From positions 139,476-145,771 of the forward strand of contig KI543197.1 in the NCBI GenBank assembly GCA_000496215.1: DNA of 6,296 nt. The letters are read 5' to 3'. The notes beneath the pieces are model-generated. The model saw only the letters and a program-made list of their open reading frames with translations. It was not told where the DNA came from and made no database searches. A program made the translations under genes and the position numbers. Within the stretch, counting starts at the first letter, position 1, and the number at the start of each line of letters is the position of its first letter. Of the stretch, positions 1-5,286 are shown one piece after another. This DNA is from an uncultured archaeon A07HN63. Lineage in GTDB: Archaea; Halobacteriota; Halobacteria; Halobacteriales; Haloferacaceae.

Positions 1-2
1 TA

Positions 3-417
3 GCCAGCCACGCCACACAGGCGTGGTCGACTGTTCCGACGACCCGAGGCCTCACTGGTCGTCGAAACCGAGCAGACGATCAGTGCTGACCCCGGGCAGC
101 TGTTGCGATTGCTCGAAAATCTCCTTCGAAACGCCGTCGAGCACGGCGGCGACGACGTGACCGTCCGGCTTGGATCGACCGCGGACGGGTTTTACGTCGC
201 TGACGACGGGGGTGGGATTCCGGTCGAGCACCGCGAGAGCGTTTTCGAGGAACGGACCACGTTCGACGCCGATGGCACCGGGTACGGGCTGGCGATTGTC
301 AGCGATATCGCCGACGCTCACGGCTGGTCAGTGTCGGTGACCGACAGCGAGTCGGGCGGGGCTCGCTTCGATATTTCCGGCGTCACGGTTGTCGACACCG
401 CTACAGCCGAACCCTAG
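3..417 (+). CDS. Sensor histidine kinase, C-terminal ATPase domain (partial, frameshifted)
   Basis: This is the C-terminal end of a two-component sensor kinase; the sensory and phospho-accepting His regions lie before the window. The ATP-binding HATPase_c fold is clear. The N-box LLENLLRNAVEHGG spans about 106-147, the G1 box ADDGGGIP is at 199-222, and the G2 box GTGYGLAIV is at 274-300. The protein ends with HGWSVSVT...GGARFDISGV and a TAG at 415-417, the usual ending of haloarchaeal PAS-type kinases. The frame holding this domain has a TAG at 1-3 and no start before a TTG at 103, inside the N-box. The family segment just before it (ASHATQAWSTV, 3-35) is readable one frame over. Seven bases (36-42) then lie where six would be expected before PEASLVVET (43-69). 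The gene is therefore either broken by a one-base insertion or carries a sequence error. Family assignment is firm; the target response is unknown. Confidence 0.85.
   Translation, partial: PATPHRRGRLFRRPEASLVVETEQTISADPGQLLRLLENLLRNAVEHGGDDVTVRLGSTADGFYVADDGGGIPVEHRESVFEERTTFDADGTGYGLAIVSDIADAHGWSVSVTDSESGGARFDISGVTVVDTATAEP
36..42 (+). other. Apparent +1 frameshift within histidine kinase
   Basis: Upstream of this spot the kinase-like residues AWSTV are encoded in the third frame. Downstream the residues PEASLVVET are in the first frame. Related haloarchaeal kinases, as I recall them, have about two residues between these blocks, so seven bases instead of six implies one extra base. This could be a real mutation or a sequencing or assembly error. 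Confidence 0.6.
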
Positions 418-442
418 ATCGTCTGTGCAGGTACGGGGTGAG

Positions 443-712
443 TCAGTTCTCTGCAATCGCCGTCTCGAAGGTGTCGGCCAGCCGGCGTACCTCGGCGAGG
501 TCGACGCCGACCTTGGTCTCTGTCAGTTCTGGATGGTCGGCCAGCACCTGAAACAGATTGACCCCATCTTCGGCGCAGTCCTTGGCGATACCGACGAGTT
601 CGTCACTGTCGAGATGCCCATCGTCGGCGAGCCGACCAACCATATTGATCATCTCCTCCGGGTCCGTTTCGGCGAGGTGCGCCAGACTGTCCTCATCGGG
701 TGTATCGCTCAT
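443..712 (-). CDS. Small acidic protein of unknown function (89 aa)
   Basis: I do not recognise a named family. The 89-residue product is strongly acidic, as halophile cytoplasmic proteins are, and has no signal peptide, membrane segment or Cys cluster; its only Cys is in the segment KDCAEDG. It reads as mostly helical: a Glu/Asp-rich start, a helix EEMINMVGRLADDG, a segment DSDELVGIAKDCAEDGVNLFQVL, and a C-terminal helix AEVRRLADTFETAIAEN. The start ATG (710-712) fits a leaderless transcript, with a TATA-like stretch about 27 bases upstream and no Shine-Dalgarno site. It lies 56 bases downstream of the sugar dehydrogenase on the same strand, and 25 bases from the end of the convergent kinase gene. 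It is probably a real gene, given its composition and coherent sequence. Confidence 0.7.
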   Translation of the reverse strand: MSDTPDEDSLAHLAETDPEEMINMVGRLADDGHLDSDELVGIAKDCAEDGVNLFQVLADHPELTETKVGVDLAEVRRLADTFETAIAEN

Positions 713-735
713 TGCGACGGGGTTCGCTGCCCCGA

Positions 736-745
736 CGTATGAATC
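736..745 (-). promoter_or_regulatory. Possible TATA element for the small acidic protein gene
   Basis: On the minus strand this reads GATTCATACG, an AT-leaning stretch in a GC-rich gap, centred about 28 bases upstream of the ATG at 712. That is the spacing expected for a leaderless haloarchaeal transcript. The match to a TATA box is weak, and read-through from the upstream dehydrogenase gene is an alternative. Confidence 0.3.
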
Positions 746-768
746 CTGCCGGTTGCGTTCGCTCCCGC

Positions 769-1998
769 TCAGGCCGGCACCAGCCGCACGATCGGAGCCG
801 GATCGGCGTCGATAGCGAGATAGACCGCGTCGTCGGGGCCGACCGCAACATCGCGGAATCGCCAGCCGCGATCCGGCAGCAGTCGCTGCTTCTCGCTCAC
901 CTCGCGGCCGTCGACGGCAAACTGCACGACGTACTGGGAGGCAAGCCCGCCGACAAAGAGATCACCATCCCAGTCGGAGAACGCTGACCCGGTGTAGAAA
1001 TCCATCCCGCAGGGCGGGAATCCCGGACCCGATCCGCAGGGCCACGAGTACACCGGCGCGATCACGTCCTCACGGTCTGCGTGGCTCTCCCCGATTGGCT
1101 GGCTGGTCCCGTACGGACAGCCCTCGTCGGCGATCGGCCAGCCGTAGTTCCCGCCGCGTTCGATGATGTTGATCTCGTCGCCGTTCTCCTCGCCGAACTC
1201 GCTTTGCCAGATCGCGTTCGTCTCGGGGTGGACGGTCATCCCCGAGGCGTTGCGGTGGCCGTAGCTGAAAATCGTGTCTTCGGCGTTTTCGCGGTCGACG
1301 AAGGGATTATCATCGGGCACCGAGCCGTCGGGCCGCAGCCGGAGTGTCGCGCCGAGTTCGTTGGTCAACTCCTGTGCAACGTGATCGGGTCCGAAGTTCT
1401 TGAACTGCCGATCGCCGACGGTCATATACACCAGCCCATCGGGGCCGAACTCGACACGTCCCCCGTAGTGGCCCGTGTTGTCGATGAACGGGCGAGCGAC
1501 ATGGACGACCTCAACATCTGTCAGCTGATCGGCGCCGGGCTGGAGTCGCCCGCGGCCGAGATGAGTTGCCGTTTTGCCGTCGTCGTTACTGGCGGCGTAG
1601 GTGAAATACAGCCACTCCGCGTCGGGCTGGAGCGCAAGGTCGAACAGACCACCCTGCCTGCGAGAGTCTACATCCGGGATTCCCGAGATGGCGGTCGTCG
1701 TTCCGTCGGTACGGTCGACGCGCAGCAGCCGGCCGCTGTCGCGCTCGGTCACCAGCATCGCGTCGCTGTCGGAGGGAAACGCCATCGACCACGGGGAAGC
1801 CAGCCCCTCGGCGACAGTTTCGAGGGCAACGCCGTCCTGAATGATATTTTCATCATCCGTGCTGCTGTTCGACGACTCGGTTTCCCTGCCTGTATTGGCG
1901 TCCTGAGATCCTGCTCCATCATCGGTATCACCGAGGCATCCGGCGAGACTGCTGCCAATGGTGAGGCCAGCGGCAGCGAGATACTGTCGTCTGTGCAT
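769..1998 (-). CDS. PQQ-dependent sugar dehydrogenase-like Tat lipoprotein (glucose/sorbosone dehydrogenase family)
   Basis: The 409-aa product belongs to the soluble quinoprotein glucose/sorbosone dehydrogenase family (six-bladed beta-propeller, typically oxidising aldoses with PQQ). Residues 1-21 form a Tat signal with a twin Arg (RR at 3-4), a short hydrophobic stretch and a lipobox LAGC, so Cys21 should be lipid-anchored outside the cell. Residues 22-52 are an Asp/Ser/Thr-rich linker. Family motifs follow in order: ASPWSMAFPSD (67-77), QGGLFDLALQPD (115-126), NTGHYGGRVEFGPDG (174-188), SYGHRNASG (245-253), GDEINIIERGGNYGWP (273-288) and PIVRLVPA at the end. Comparison with sGDH suggests Gln115, His177 (general base) and Arg249/Asn250 contact PQQ or the sugar. 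Three Cys (294, 321, 330) may form disulfides. The real substrate is unknown, and cofactor supply is not shown in this window. The ATG at 1996-1998 is chosen because it gives the complete Tat signal. Confidence 0.9.
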   Translation of the reverse strand: MHRRQYLAAAGLTIGSSLAGCLGDTDDGAGSQDANTGRETESSNSSTDDENIIQDGVALETVAEGLASPWSMAFPSDSDAMLVTERDSGRLLRVDRTDGTTTAISGIPDVDSRRQGGLFDLALQPDAEWLYFTYAASNDDGKTATHLGRGRLQPGADQLTDVEVVHVARPFIDNTGHYGGRVEFGPDGLVYMTVGDRQFKNFGPDHVAQELTNELGATLRLRPDGSVPDDNPFVDRENAEDTIFSYGHRNASGMTVHPETNAIWQSEFGEENGDEINIIERGGNYGWPIADEGCPYGTSQPIGESHADREDVIAPVYSWPCGSGPGFPPCGMDFYTGSAFSDWDGDLFVGGLASQYVVQFAVDGREVSEKQRLLPDRGWRFRDVAVGPDDAVYLAIDADPAPIVRLVPA

Positions 1999-2017
1999 GT
2001 ATTGTAGTCCATTCGAC

Positions 2018-2030
2018 TGTCACAAAACCT
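2018..2030 (-). promoter_or_regulatory. Weak TATA-like element upstream of the sugar dehydrogenase gene
   Basis: The minus strand reads AGGTTTTGTGACA here, centred about 26 bases upstream of the ATG at 1998, which fits a leaderless transcript. It contains the reverse of TCACAAAA (2020-2027). The same octamer occurs again in direct orientation at 2081-2088, near the transporter promoter. Assignment rests only on position and composition. Confidence 0.3.
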
Positions 2031-2072
2031 CACTGTTCGGTGGTTGGTTCACGATAGCATACTCTGACACGG

Positions 2073-2105
2073 TTTTAGGTTCACAAAAATTTATTTTTAT
2101 TTTAG
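2073..2105 (+). promoter_or_regulatory. AT-rich tract with short repeats in the divergent intergenic region
   Basis: This is by far the most AT-rich stretch of the window, lying in the 142-base gap between the divergent dehydrogenase and transporter genes. It contains TTTTAG twice (2073-2078 and 2100-2105), TTAGGTT (2075-2081, resembling one half-site of the bacterial DtxR-type operator) and TCACAAAA (2081-2088). It probably carries promoter elements and perhaps a binding site for a metal-responsive repressor. No complete palindrome is visible, so the operator idea is only inference. Confidence 0.4.
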
Positions 2106-2108
2106 CAA

Positions 2109-2118
2109 CTATTTTTAC
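2109..2118 (+). promoter_or_regulatory. Likely TATA box of the ZIP transporter gene
   Basis: The stretch around TATTTTTA (2110-2117) is centred about 27 bases before the ATG at 2141. That is the expected spacing for a leaderless haloarchaeal mRNA, and no Shine-Dalgarno site precedes the ATG. The AT tract just upstream could hold a second promoter giving a leader of about 20 bases. Confidence 0.45.
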
Positions 2119-2140
2119 CGTGCGTGACTTCTGTACAGAT

Positions 2141-3076
2141 ATGGCGGCACTCCAGAACCTTGGGTTCGTTTTCGTTGCTGGCCTGATCACCGCGCTGGCG
2201 ACGGGTCTCGGCGCGCTCCCGTTTGTCGTCGTCGACGACTTCAGCGACCGCTGGAACGTCGCGCTGTGGGGGATCGCCTCGGGGATCATGGTCGCCGCGT
2301 CGTTGTTCGGCCTCGTCAACGAGGGGCTGGCCTACGCTGCCAGCGGTTTTCCAGCGCTGCTGGTCGGCGGCCTGCTGACGGGTGTTGTCCTCGTCGAGGT
2401 CTCCGATCGCGTCCTCGATGCGGTTGATATCGGTGGTGGCGACTCCTCGCAGCCCCTCGAGGATGGCGGTCACGATCACGACAACAGTGATGGGCCTCAC
2501 GACCACGAGGCCGCCGGACACGATCACGACGATCAGGCTCACGACCACGATCACGTGATTGATCCCGAAGCGTTCGCCGAGGGGGACCTGAAGAAACTGG
2601 TGCTCATTCTGGGTATTCTCACCGTTCACAGCTTTCCGGAGGGTGTTGCCGTCGGCGTTTCCTTTGCCCAACTCGGACTCGACGGCGGGCTCTCGATTCT
2701 TGGCCTCTCGGTGCCACTGCTGGCCGTCTTCATGACCATCGCCATCTCGATTCACAATATCCCTGAGGGAACGGCAATCGCCATTCCGATGCGGGCGATG
2801 GGGCTGTCGAGCCCGCGAATGATCGGCGCGGCGGTGTTTTCCAGCCTGCCGCAGCCCATCGGCGCGGTCATCGCCTTCGCGTTCGTCCGGTGGGCGGAGG
2901 CCTTCCTCCCGTTCGGGTTCGGGTTCGCCGCCGGAGCAATGATCTACCTCGTGCTCACGGAGTTCATTCCTGAGGCCGTCGAGACCGGGGTCGATCTCCC
3001 GCGACACGGGTACGATGCCCTGTTGACCGGGATCGGGGCTGGCGTCCTGTTGATGATCCCGCTGTTGTACGTTTGA
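2141..3076 (+). CDS. ZIP-family metal transporter (ZupT/GufA-like) with His/Asp-rich loop
   Basis: This 311-aa membrane protein belongs to the ZIP (Zrt/Irt-like) family, which moves Zn2+ or other divalent metals into the cytoplasm. Hydrophobic segments lie at about 6-31, 40-59, 70-87, 152-178, 185-203, 207-217, 227-248 and 255-277, with a last one at 292-310. The metal-binding signatures are present: HSFPEG in the fourth helix (163-168) and HNIPEG in the fifth (205-210). Between helices 3 and 4 lies a loop (about 110-138) with nine His interspersed with Asp in HDHD units, as is typical of ZIP regulatory loops. The ATG at 2141 is chosen because the protein then starts at helix 1. The frame stays open back to 1958, but that stretch is AT-rich promoter DNA overlapping the divergent gene. 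The metal specificity cannot be told from sequence. Confidence 0.92.
   Translation: MAALQNLGFVFVAGLITALATGLGALPFVVVDDFSDRWNVALWGIASGIMVAASLFGLVNEGLAYAASGFPALLVGGLLTGVVLVEVSDRVLDAVDIGGGDSSQPLEDGGHDHDNSDGPHDHEAAGHDHDDQAHDHDHVIDPEAFAEGDLKKLVLILGILTVHSFPEGVAVGVSFAQLGLDGGLSILGLSVPLLAVFMTIAISIHNIPEGTAIAIPMRAMGLSSPRMIGAAVFSSLPQPIGAVIAFAFVRWAEAFLPFGFGFAAGAMIYLVLTEFIPEAVETGVDLPRHGYDALLTGIGAGVLLMIPLLYV
2468..2556 (+). repeat. His/Asp-codon low-complexity repeat in ZIP gene
   Basis: This stretch is built of near-repeats of CACGATCACGAC and CACGACCACGA, encoding HDHD-type units in the cytoplasmic loop between helices 3 and 4 (residues about 110-138, nine His). The repeats are imperfect, so expansion and contraction by slippage is plausible. 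Confidence 0.6.
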
Positions 3077-3169
3077 AACCGCCAGCTGGGTGACCATGAG
3101 ACCGGAGCGCGGATCGTCAGGTGCCCTCGCAGTGTGCGGCCGTGGCCACAACGCTCTTCGCGGCTCGTC

Positions 3170-3174
3170 GTGAT
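3170..3174 (+). promoter_or_regulatory. Possible Shine-Dalgarno site for the NTF2-like gene
   Basis: GTGAT matches part of the archaeal anti-SD complement (GGAGGTGATC) and ends eight bases before the GTG at 3183. It is one of few such matches ahead of a start in this window. It supports the GTG start and the idea that this gene is translated from a leadered message, perhaps read through from the transporter gene. Confidence 0.3.
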
Positions 3175-3182
3175 TCTTCGCT

Positions 3183-3506
3183 GTGGACCGAACCGCGTGC
3201 GTCCGTGAGTATTACCGTTGTCTTGATGCCGACGACTACGAGACACTCCGGTCGCTGCTCGCGCCCGACTTCGTTCAGCGACGCCCGGACCGCGAGTTCA
3301 CCGGTCGAGATGCCTTCGTCTCGTTCATGGAGTCAGAACGCCCGGTGACCGATACCACCCACGAGCTTACTACGCTGTGCGACGCGCCGATGGGCATCGC
3401 CGCCTACGGCCATGTGGTCGCTGCCGACGGTGAGTCTCTTTTCGAGTTCATCGACGTGTTTCGGTTCGACGGCGACCAGATCACCGAACTGGAAACCTAC
3501 GCCTGA
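3183..3506 (+). CDS. NTF2/SnoaL-like small domain protein
   Basis: The 107-aa product matches the NTF2-like (SnoaL) cone-shaped alpha+beta barrel pattern. An N-terminal helix VREYYRCLDADDYETLRSLL (about 7-26) is followed by APDFVQRRPDREFTGRDAFVSFM (27-49). Strands then run to a C-terminal FEFIDVFRFDGDQITELETYA, the family's usual 'hydrophobic strand, DGkI.e...y' ending. Members include ketosteroid isomerase-like enzymes and many small ligand-binding proteins, so no specific reaction can be named. The GTG at 3183 is the only standard start between the in-frame TGA at 3171-3173 and the domain. No TATA-like element is visible in the 106 bases after the transporter stop, so co-transcription with that gene is possible. 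It is at the short end for the family but appears complete. Confidence 0.78.
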   Translation: MDRTACVREYYRCLDADDYETLRSLLAPDFVQRRPDREFTGRDAFVSFMESERPVTDTTHELTTLCDAPMGIAAYGHVVAADGESLFEFIDVFRFDGDQITELETYA

Positions 3507-3533
3507 CGCCCACAGCGAGCGACCACGGAACGG

Positions 3534-3545
3534 GCGATTTATTCA
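3534..3545 (+). promoter_or_regulatory. Leaderless promoter (TATA box) of the PUA protein gene
   Basis: GCGATTTATTCA contains a TATA-like TTTATT (3538-3543) in otherwise GC-rich DNA, centred about 27 bases before the ATG at 3568. No Shine-Dalgarno site lies between them. This is the typical arrangement of a leaderless haloarchaeal gene. Confidence 0.55.
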
Positions 3546-3567
3546 CGCCGCGGGCCTCCGCTCGCGC

Positions 3568-4047
3568 ATGGAAGTCAGCTCCAGACACCATCTCCGCAGT
3601 GACGCTATCGACGACCTCCAGGAGTCGCTGGCGGACTCCCTCGGCGTCGAGATCGACGGCGACACCTTCGAACTGGTCGAACTCGACGGCACCGAGTTCG
3701 ATATCGTCCTCGTTGACGGCGAGCAACTGGTCGCCTACGTCGACGACGAGCCGTTTCTCACGGTCGACGGCGCGAACGAATTCCCGCCACAGCACGGCAT
3801 CGTCACCGTCGACGATGGCGCGGTTTCGTTCGTCTCCGACGGCGCGGACGTGATGCGGCCCGGCATCGTTGAGGTCGACGACGGCATCGAAACCGGCGAC
3901 CTCGTCGCTATCGCCGAGGAAACCCACGGAAAGGTACTCGCTATCGGGCGGGCGAAAACCGACAGCGACGAGATGCCCGGTGACTCGGGCAAGGTCGTCG
4001 ACTCGATCCACCACGTCGGCGACGATCTGTACACCTTCTCTGTCTGA
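3568..4047 (+). CDS. PUA-domain RNA-binding protein, Tma20/MCT-1-like
   Basis: The 159-aa product resembles archaeal Tma20/MCT-1 proteins (COG2016). In eukaryotes these work with DENR in ribosome recycling and re-initiation; the archaeal role is inferred to be ribosome- or RNA-associated. An N-terminal domain (about 1-74) begins with SRHHLRSDAIDDLQESL and ends with DDEPFLTVDGANEFPPQHG. A PUA domain (about 75-157) follows, with its signature DGADVMRPGIVEVDDGIETGD (91-111), the strand GKVLAIGRA (121-129), and the ending SGKVVDSIHHVGDDLYTF. The ATG at 3568 is chosen over upstream in-frame codons because it follows a TATA box by about 27 bases and begins at the conserved RHHL segment. It ends 18 bases from the convergent DUF1028 gene. 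The family call is strong; the exact ribosomal role is not shown here. Confidence 0.88.
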   Translation: MEVSSRHHLRSDAIDDLQESLADSLGVEIDGDTFELVELDGTEFDIVLVDGEQLVAYVDDEPFLTVDGANEFPPQHGIVTVDDGAVSFVSDGADVMRPGIVEVDDGIETGDLVAIAEETHGKVLAIGRAKTDSDEMPGDSGKVVDSIHHVGDDLYTFSV

Positions 4048-4065
4048 ACGCTTGCTCTTCGCCCT

Positions 4066-4776
4066 CTATTCCGGCCGGTTAGCGTCGATTTCGTCGGCTG
4101 AGGCGTACTCGTTGAGCGACTGCTCGAACCCCAGCATCGCGCCCTCGTAGGTCGTTCGTAGGTCCGCAATCGGCGTTTCGCTGGCGTCGACACGGAGGTC
4201 GTTGTAGAATCGCCGATAGGGCACTGACTCCGTGCTGACGACGTTGACGGCCGCACTCTGAATAGTCAGTGCCTCGCGTTTGTCGCCACCGGCCTCGTGG
4301 CCTGCTGCGAGTGCGTCGATGAGTCGCCCTGCCAGCGGGCGGTCGCCGAAGGCGGTTGCCTCGTATGCTTCGGCGGTCGCGGTGACGACCGACGCATCTG
4401 TCAGGAGGTTGCCCGCGACGGTGTAATGGTCGCCATCGTGCTCGCCAATCGCGCCGACACAGTTGCTGCCGCTAAACAGAAAACTCTCATCGCGGCCGAC
4501 GGCGTGCACCTGTCGATTCCGCCGCTCGTCGGCCGGTTCGGCGGCCAGCAGGGCTGCCAACGCGTCGTCGACCGCCAGCCCATCGGCGAGATACTCGAGT
4601 GCGCGTTCCCCGAGTTGCGGGTTGACGTGGCTCTGGACGGCAACCGCGCCGTGCTCGGCAACGAACGGACACAGCGCGCCGACGCCCGGCAGCCGGGTCG
4701 TGACCGCCACCCCGAAGCGGTACTGTGTCTCGCCGTCGCGCTGGTAGGGCTCCCGCACACAGAGACTGAACGTCAT
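4066..4776 (-). CDS. DUF1028 family protein (Ntn-hydrolase-like)
   Basis: The 236-aa product is a DUF1028 protein, a family placed in the Ntn-hydrolase superfamily, whose substrate is unknown to me. It starts MTFSLCVREP, the usual DUF1028 opening. Removal of Met1 would expose Thr2 as an N-terminal nucleophile, an inference consistent with the fold. Further family motifs are FGVAVTTRLPGVGALCPFV (21-39), GAVAVQSHVNPQLGERAL (43-60), RQVHAVGRD (88-96), FSGSNCVGAIG (101-111), AGNLL (121-125), RPLAGRLIDALAAGHEAGGD (146-165) and QSAAVNV (173-179). A C-terminal helical tail (about 180-236) continues beyond the core. No signal peptide is seen, so the protein is probably cytoplasmic. It diverges from sepF over a 111-base gap and converges on the PUA gene with an 18-base gap. 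The start ATG follows from the family opening motif. Confidence 0.88.
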   Translation of the reverse strand: MTFSLCVREPYQRDGETQYRFGVAVTTRLPGVGALCPFVAEHGAVAVQSHVNPQLGERALEYLADGLAVDDALAALLAAEPADERRNRQVHAVGRDESFLFSGSNCVGAIGEHDGDHYTVAGNLLTDASVVTATAEAYEATAFGDRPLAGRLIDALAAGHEAGGDKREALTIQSAAVNVVSTESVPYRRFYNDLRVDASETPIADLRTTYEGAMLGFEQSLNEYASADEIDANRPE

Positions 4777-4781
4777 ACCCG

Positions 4782-4808
4782 GGGGTTACGCTGGAGGCTG
4801 AAAACCCC
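4782..4808. repeat. Short inverted repeat upstream of the DUF1028 start
   Basis: GGGGTT (4782-4787) and AACCCC (4803-4808) form a six-base perfect inverted repeat with a 15-base spacer, directly upstream of the DUF1028 start at 4776. The second arm overlaps the AAAA at 4801-4804, which sits where a TATA element would be on the minus strand. It could be an operator or chance; six bases is short. Confidence 0.25.
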
Positions 4809-4850
4809 ATCTGTCGCCGCCCACTGCAGGTAGCGACGACGACTGTCTGA

Positions 4851-4863
4851 CGTAAGAACTAAT
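4851..4863 (+). promoter_or_regulatory. Possible promoter element upstream of sepF
   Basis: CGTAAGAACTAAT is the most AT-rich stretch in the 111-base divergent gap, centred about 31 bases before the ATG at 4888. It could act as a degenerate TATA box for a transcript with a very short leader. The match is weak, and the call rests on position and composition. Confidence 0.3.
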
Positions 4864-4887
4864 GGCGAACCGCTCACTGTACACGCT

Positions 4888-5238
4888 ATGGGAATTATGA
4901 GCAAGATTCTCGGTAACGACGGCGAGGCGACAGCCTCGGAGTACGTCGAGCTCGATCTCGACGATGTCGAACGCCCCGCCGCCGACGCCGGGATGTCAGT
5001 GCGGATCGCCGAGATCGGCGGGAAACAGGACGTGATCGAGATCAAGGATGCCATCTACGACGGGAATCTCGTCATCGCCGACATCACCCGCCACAGCACG
5101 AGCGACCGGACCATCGAACACATCATCGACGAACTCCGGCAGGTCTCCGACGAGGTTGACGGCGATATCGTCCAGAAAGGTGACGATCAGCTTATTATCA
5201 CGCCAACCGGGATCGCCATCGGCCGCGAAAAACTGTAA
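4888..5238 (+). CDS. sepF: Cell division protein SepF
   Basis: The 116-aa product matches archaeal SepF, the membrane anchor that binds FtsZ and is needed for septum formation in haloarchaea. Residues 1-9 (MGIMSKILG) are the short amphipathic membrane-targeting segment at the N-terminus. They are followed by an acidic linker (10-32, with SEYVELDLDDVE). The SepF globular domain (about 36-116) contains VRIAEIGGKQDVIEIKDAI, DGNLVIADITRH, the helix TIEHIIDELRQVSDEVDGDI, and the terminal strands DDQLIITPTGIAI. The ATG at 4888 is preferred over the second ATG at 4897 because it keeps the full membrane-targeting segment. Length is usual for haloarchaeal SepF. It is divergent from the DUF1028 gene and convergent with prsW-like DNA 48 bases downstream. 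No other division gene lies in the window. Confidence 0.93.
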   Translation: MGIMSKILGNDGEATASEYVELDLDDVERPAADAGMSVRIAEIGGKQDVIEIKDAIYDGNLVIADITRHSTSDRTIEHIIDELRQVSDEVDGDIVQKGDDQLIITPTGIAIGREKL

Positions 5239-5286
5239 CCTCCGGCCGCATCAGGGTTAGGCAAAGTTTCGGCACCGCCCGGGCGC

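Noticed and set aside
1081..2007. Long plus-strand open frame opposite the dehydrogenase gene
   Set aside because: It is an antisense shadow caused by high GC at third codon positions; the minus-strand protein carries a full set of family motifs.
1958..2140. Longer N-terminus for the ZIP transporter (frame open from 1958)
   Set aside because: The extension overlaps the start of the divergent dehydrogenase gene and crosses the AT-rich promoter DNA. The conserved protein begins at the ATG at 2141, which has a well-placed TATA box.
2468..2556. CRISPR-like or satellite repeat reading of the CACGA-type repeats
   Set aside because: The repeats lie in frame within the transporter gene, encode His/Asp units and have no spacers.
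2102..3151. Minus-strand open frame opposite the ZIP transporter
   Set aside because: It is a shadow of the transporter gene; its low-complexity Val/Ile runs come from the antisense of the His/Asp repeat.
3096..3173. 25-codon open frame starting at the ATG at 3096, just before the NTF2-like gene
   Set aside because: It has no conserved features, no promoter and no well-spaced ribosome binding site. A regulatory upstream frame cannot be excluded but is not supported.
5276..5285. Perfect 10-base palindrome CGCCCGGGCG between sepF and the PrsW-like gene, as a terminator
   Set aside because: No T-run follows on either strand, which archaeal termination usually needs, and GC-rich palindromes this short arise by chance.
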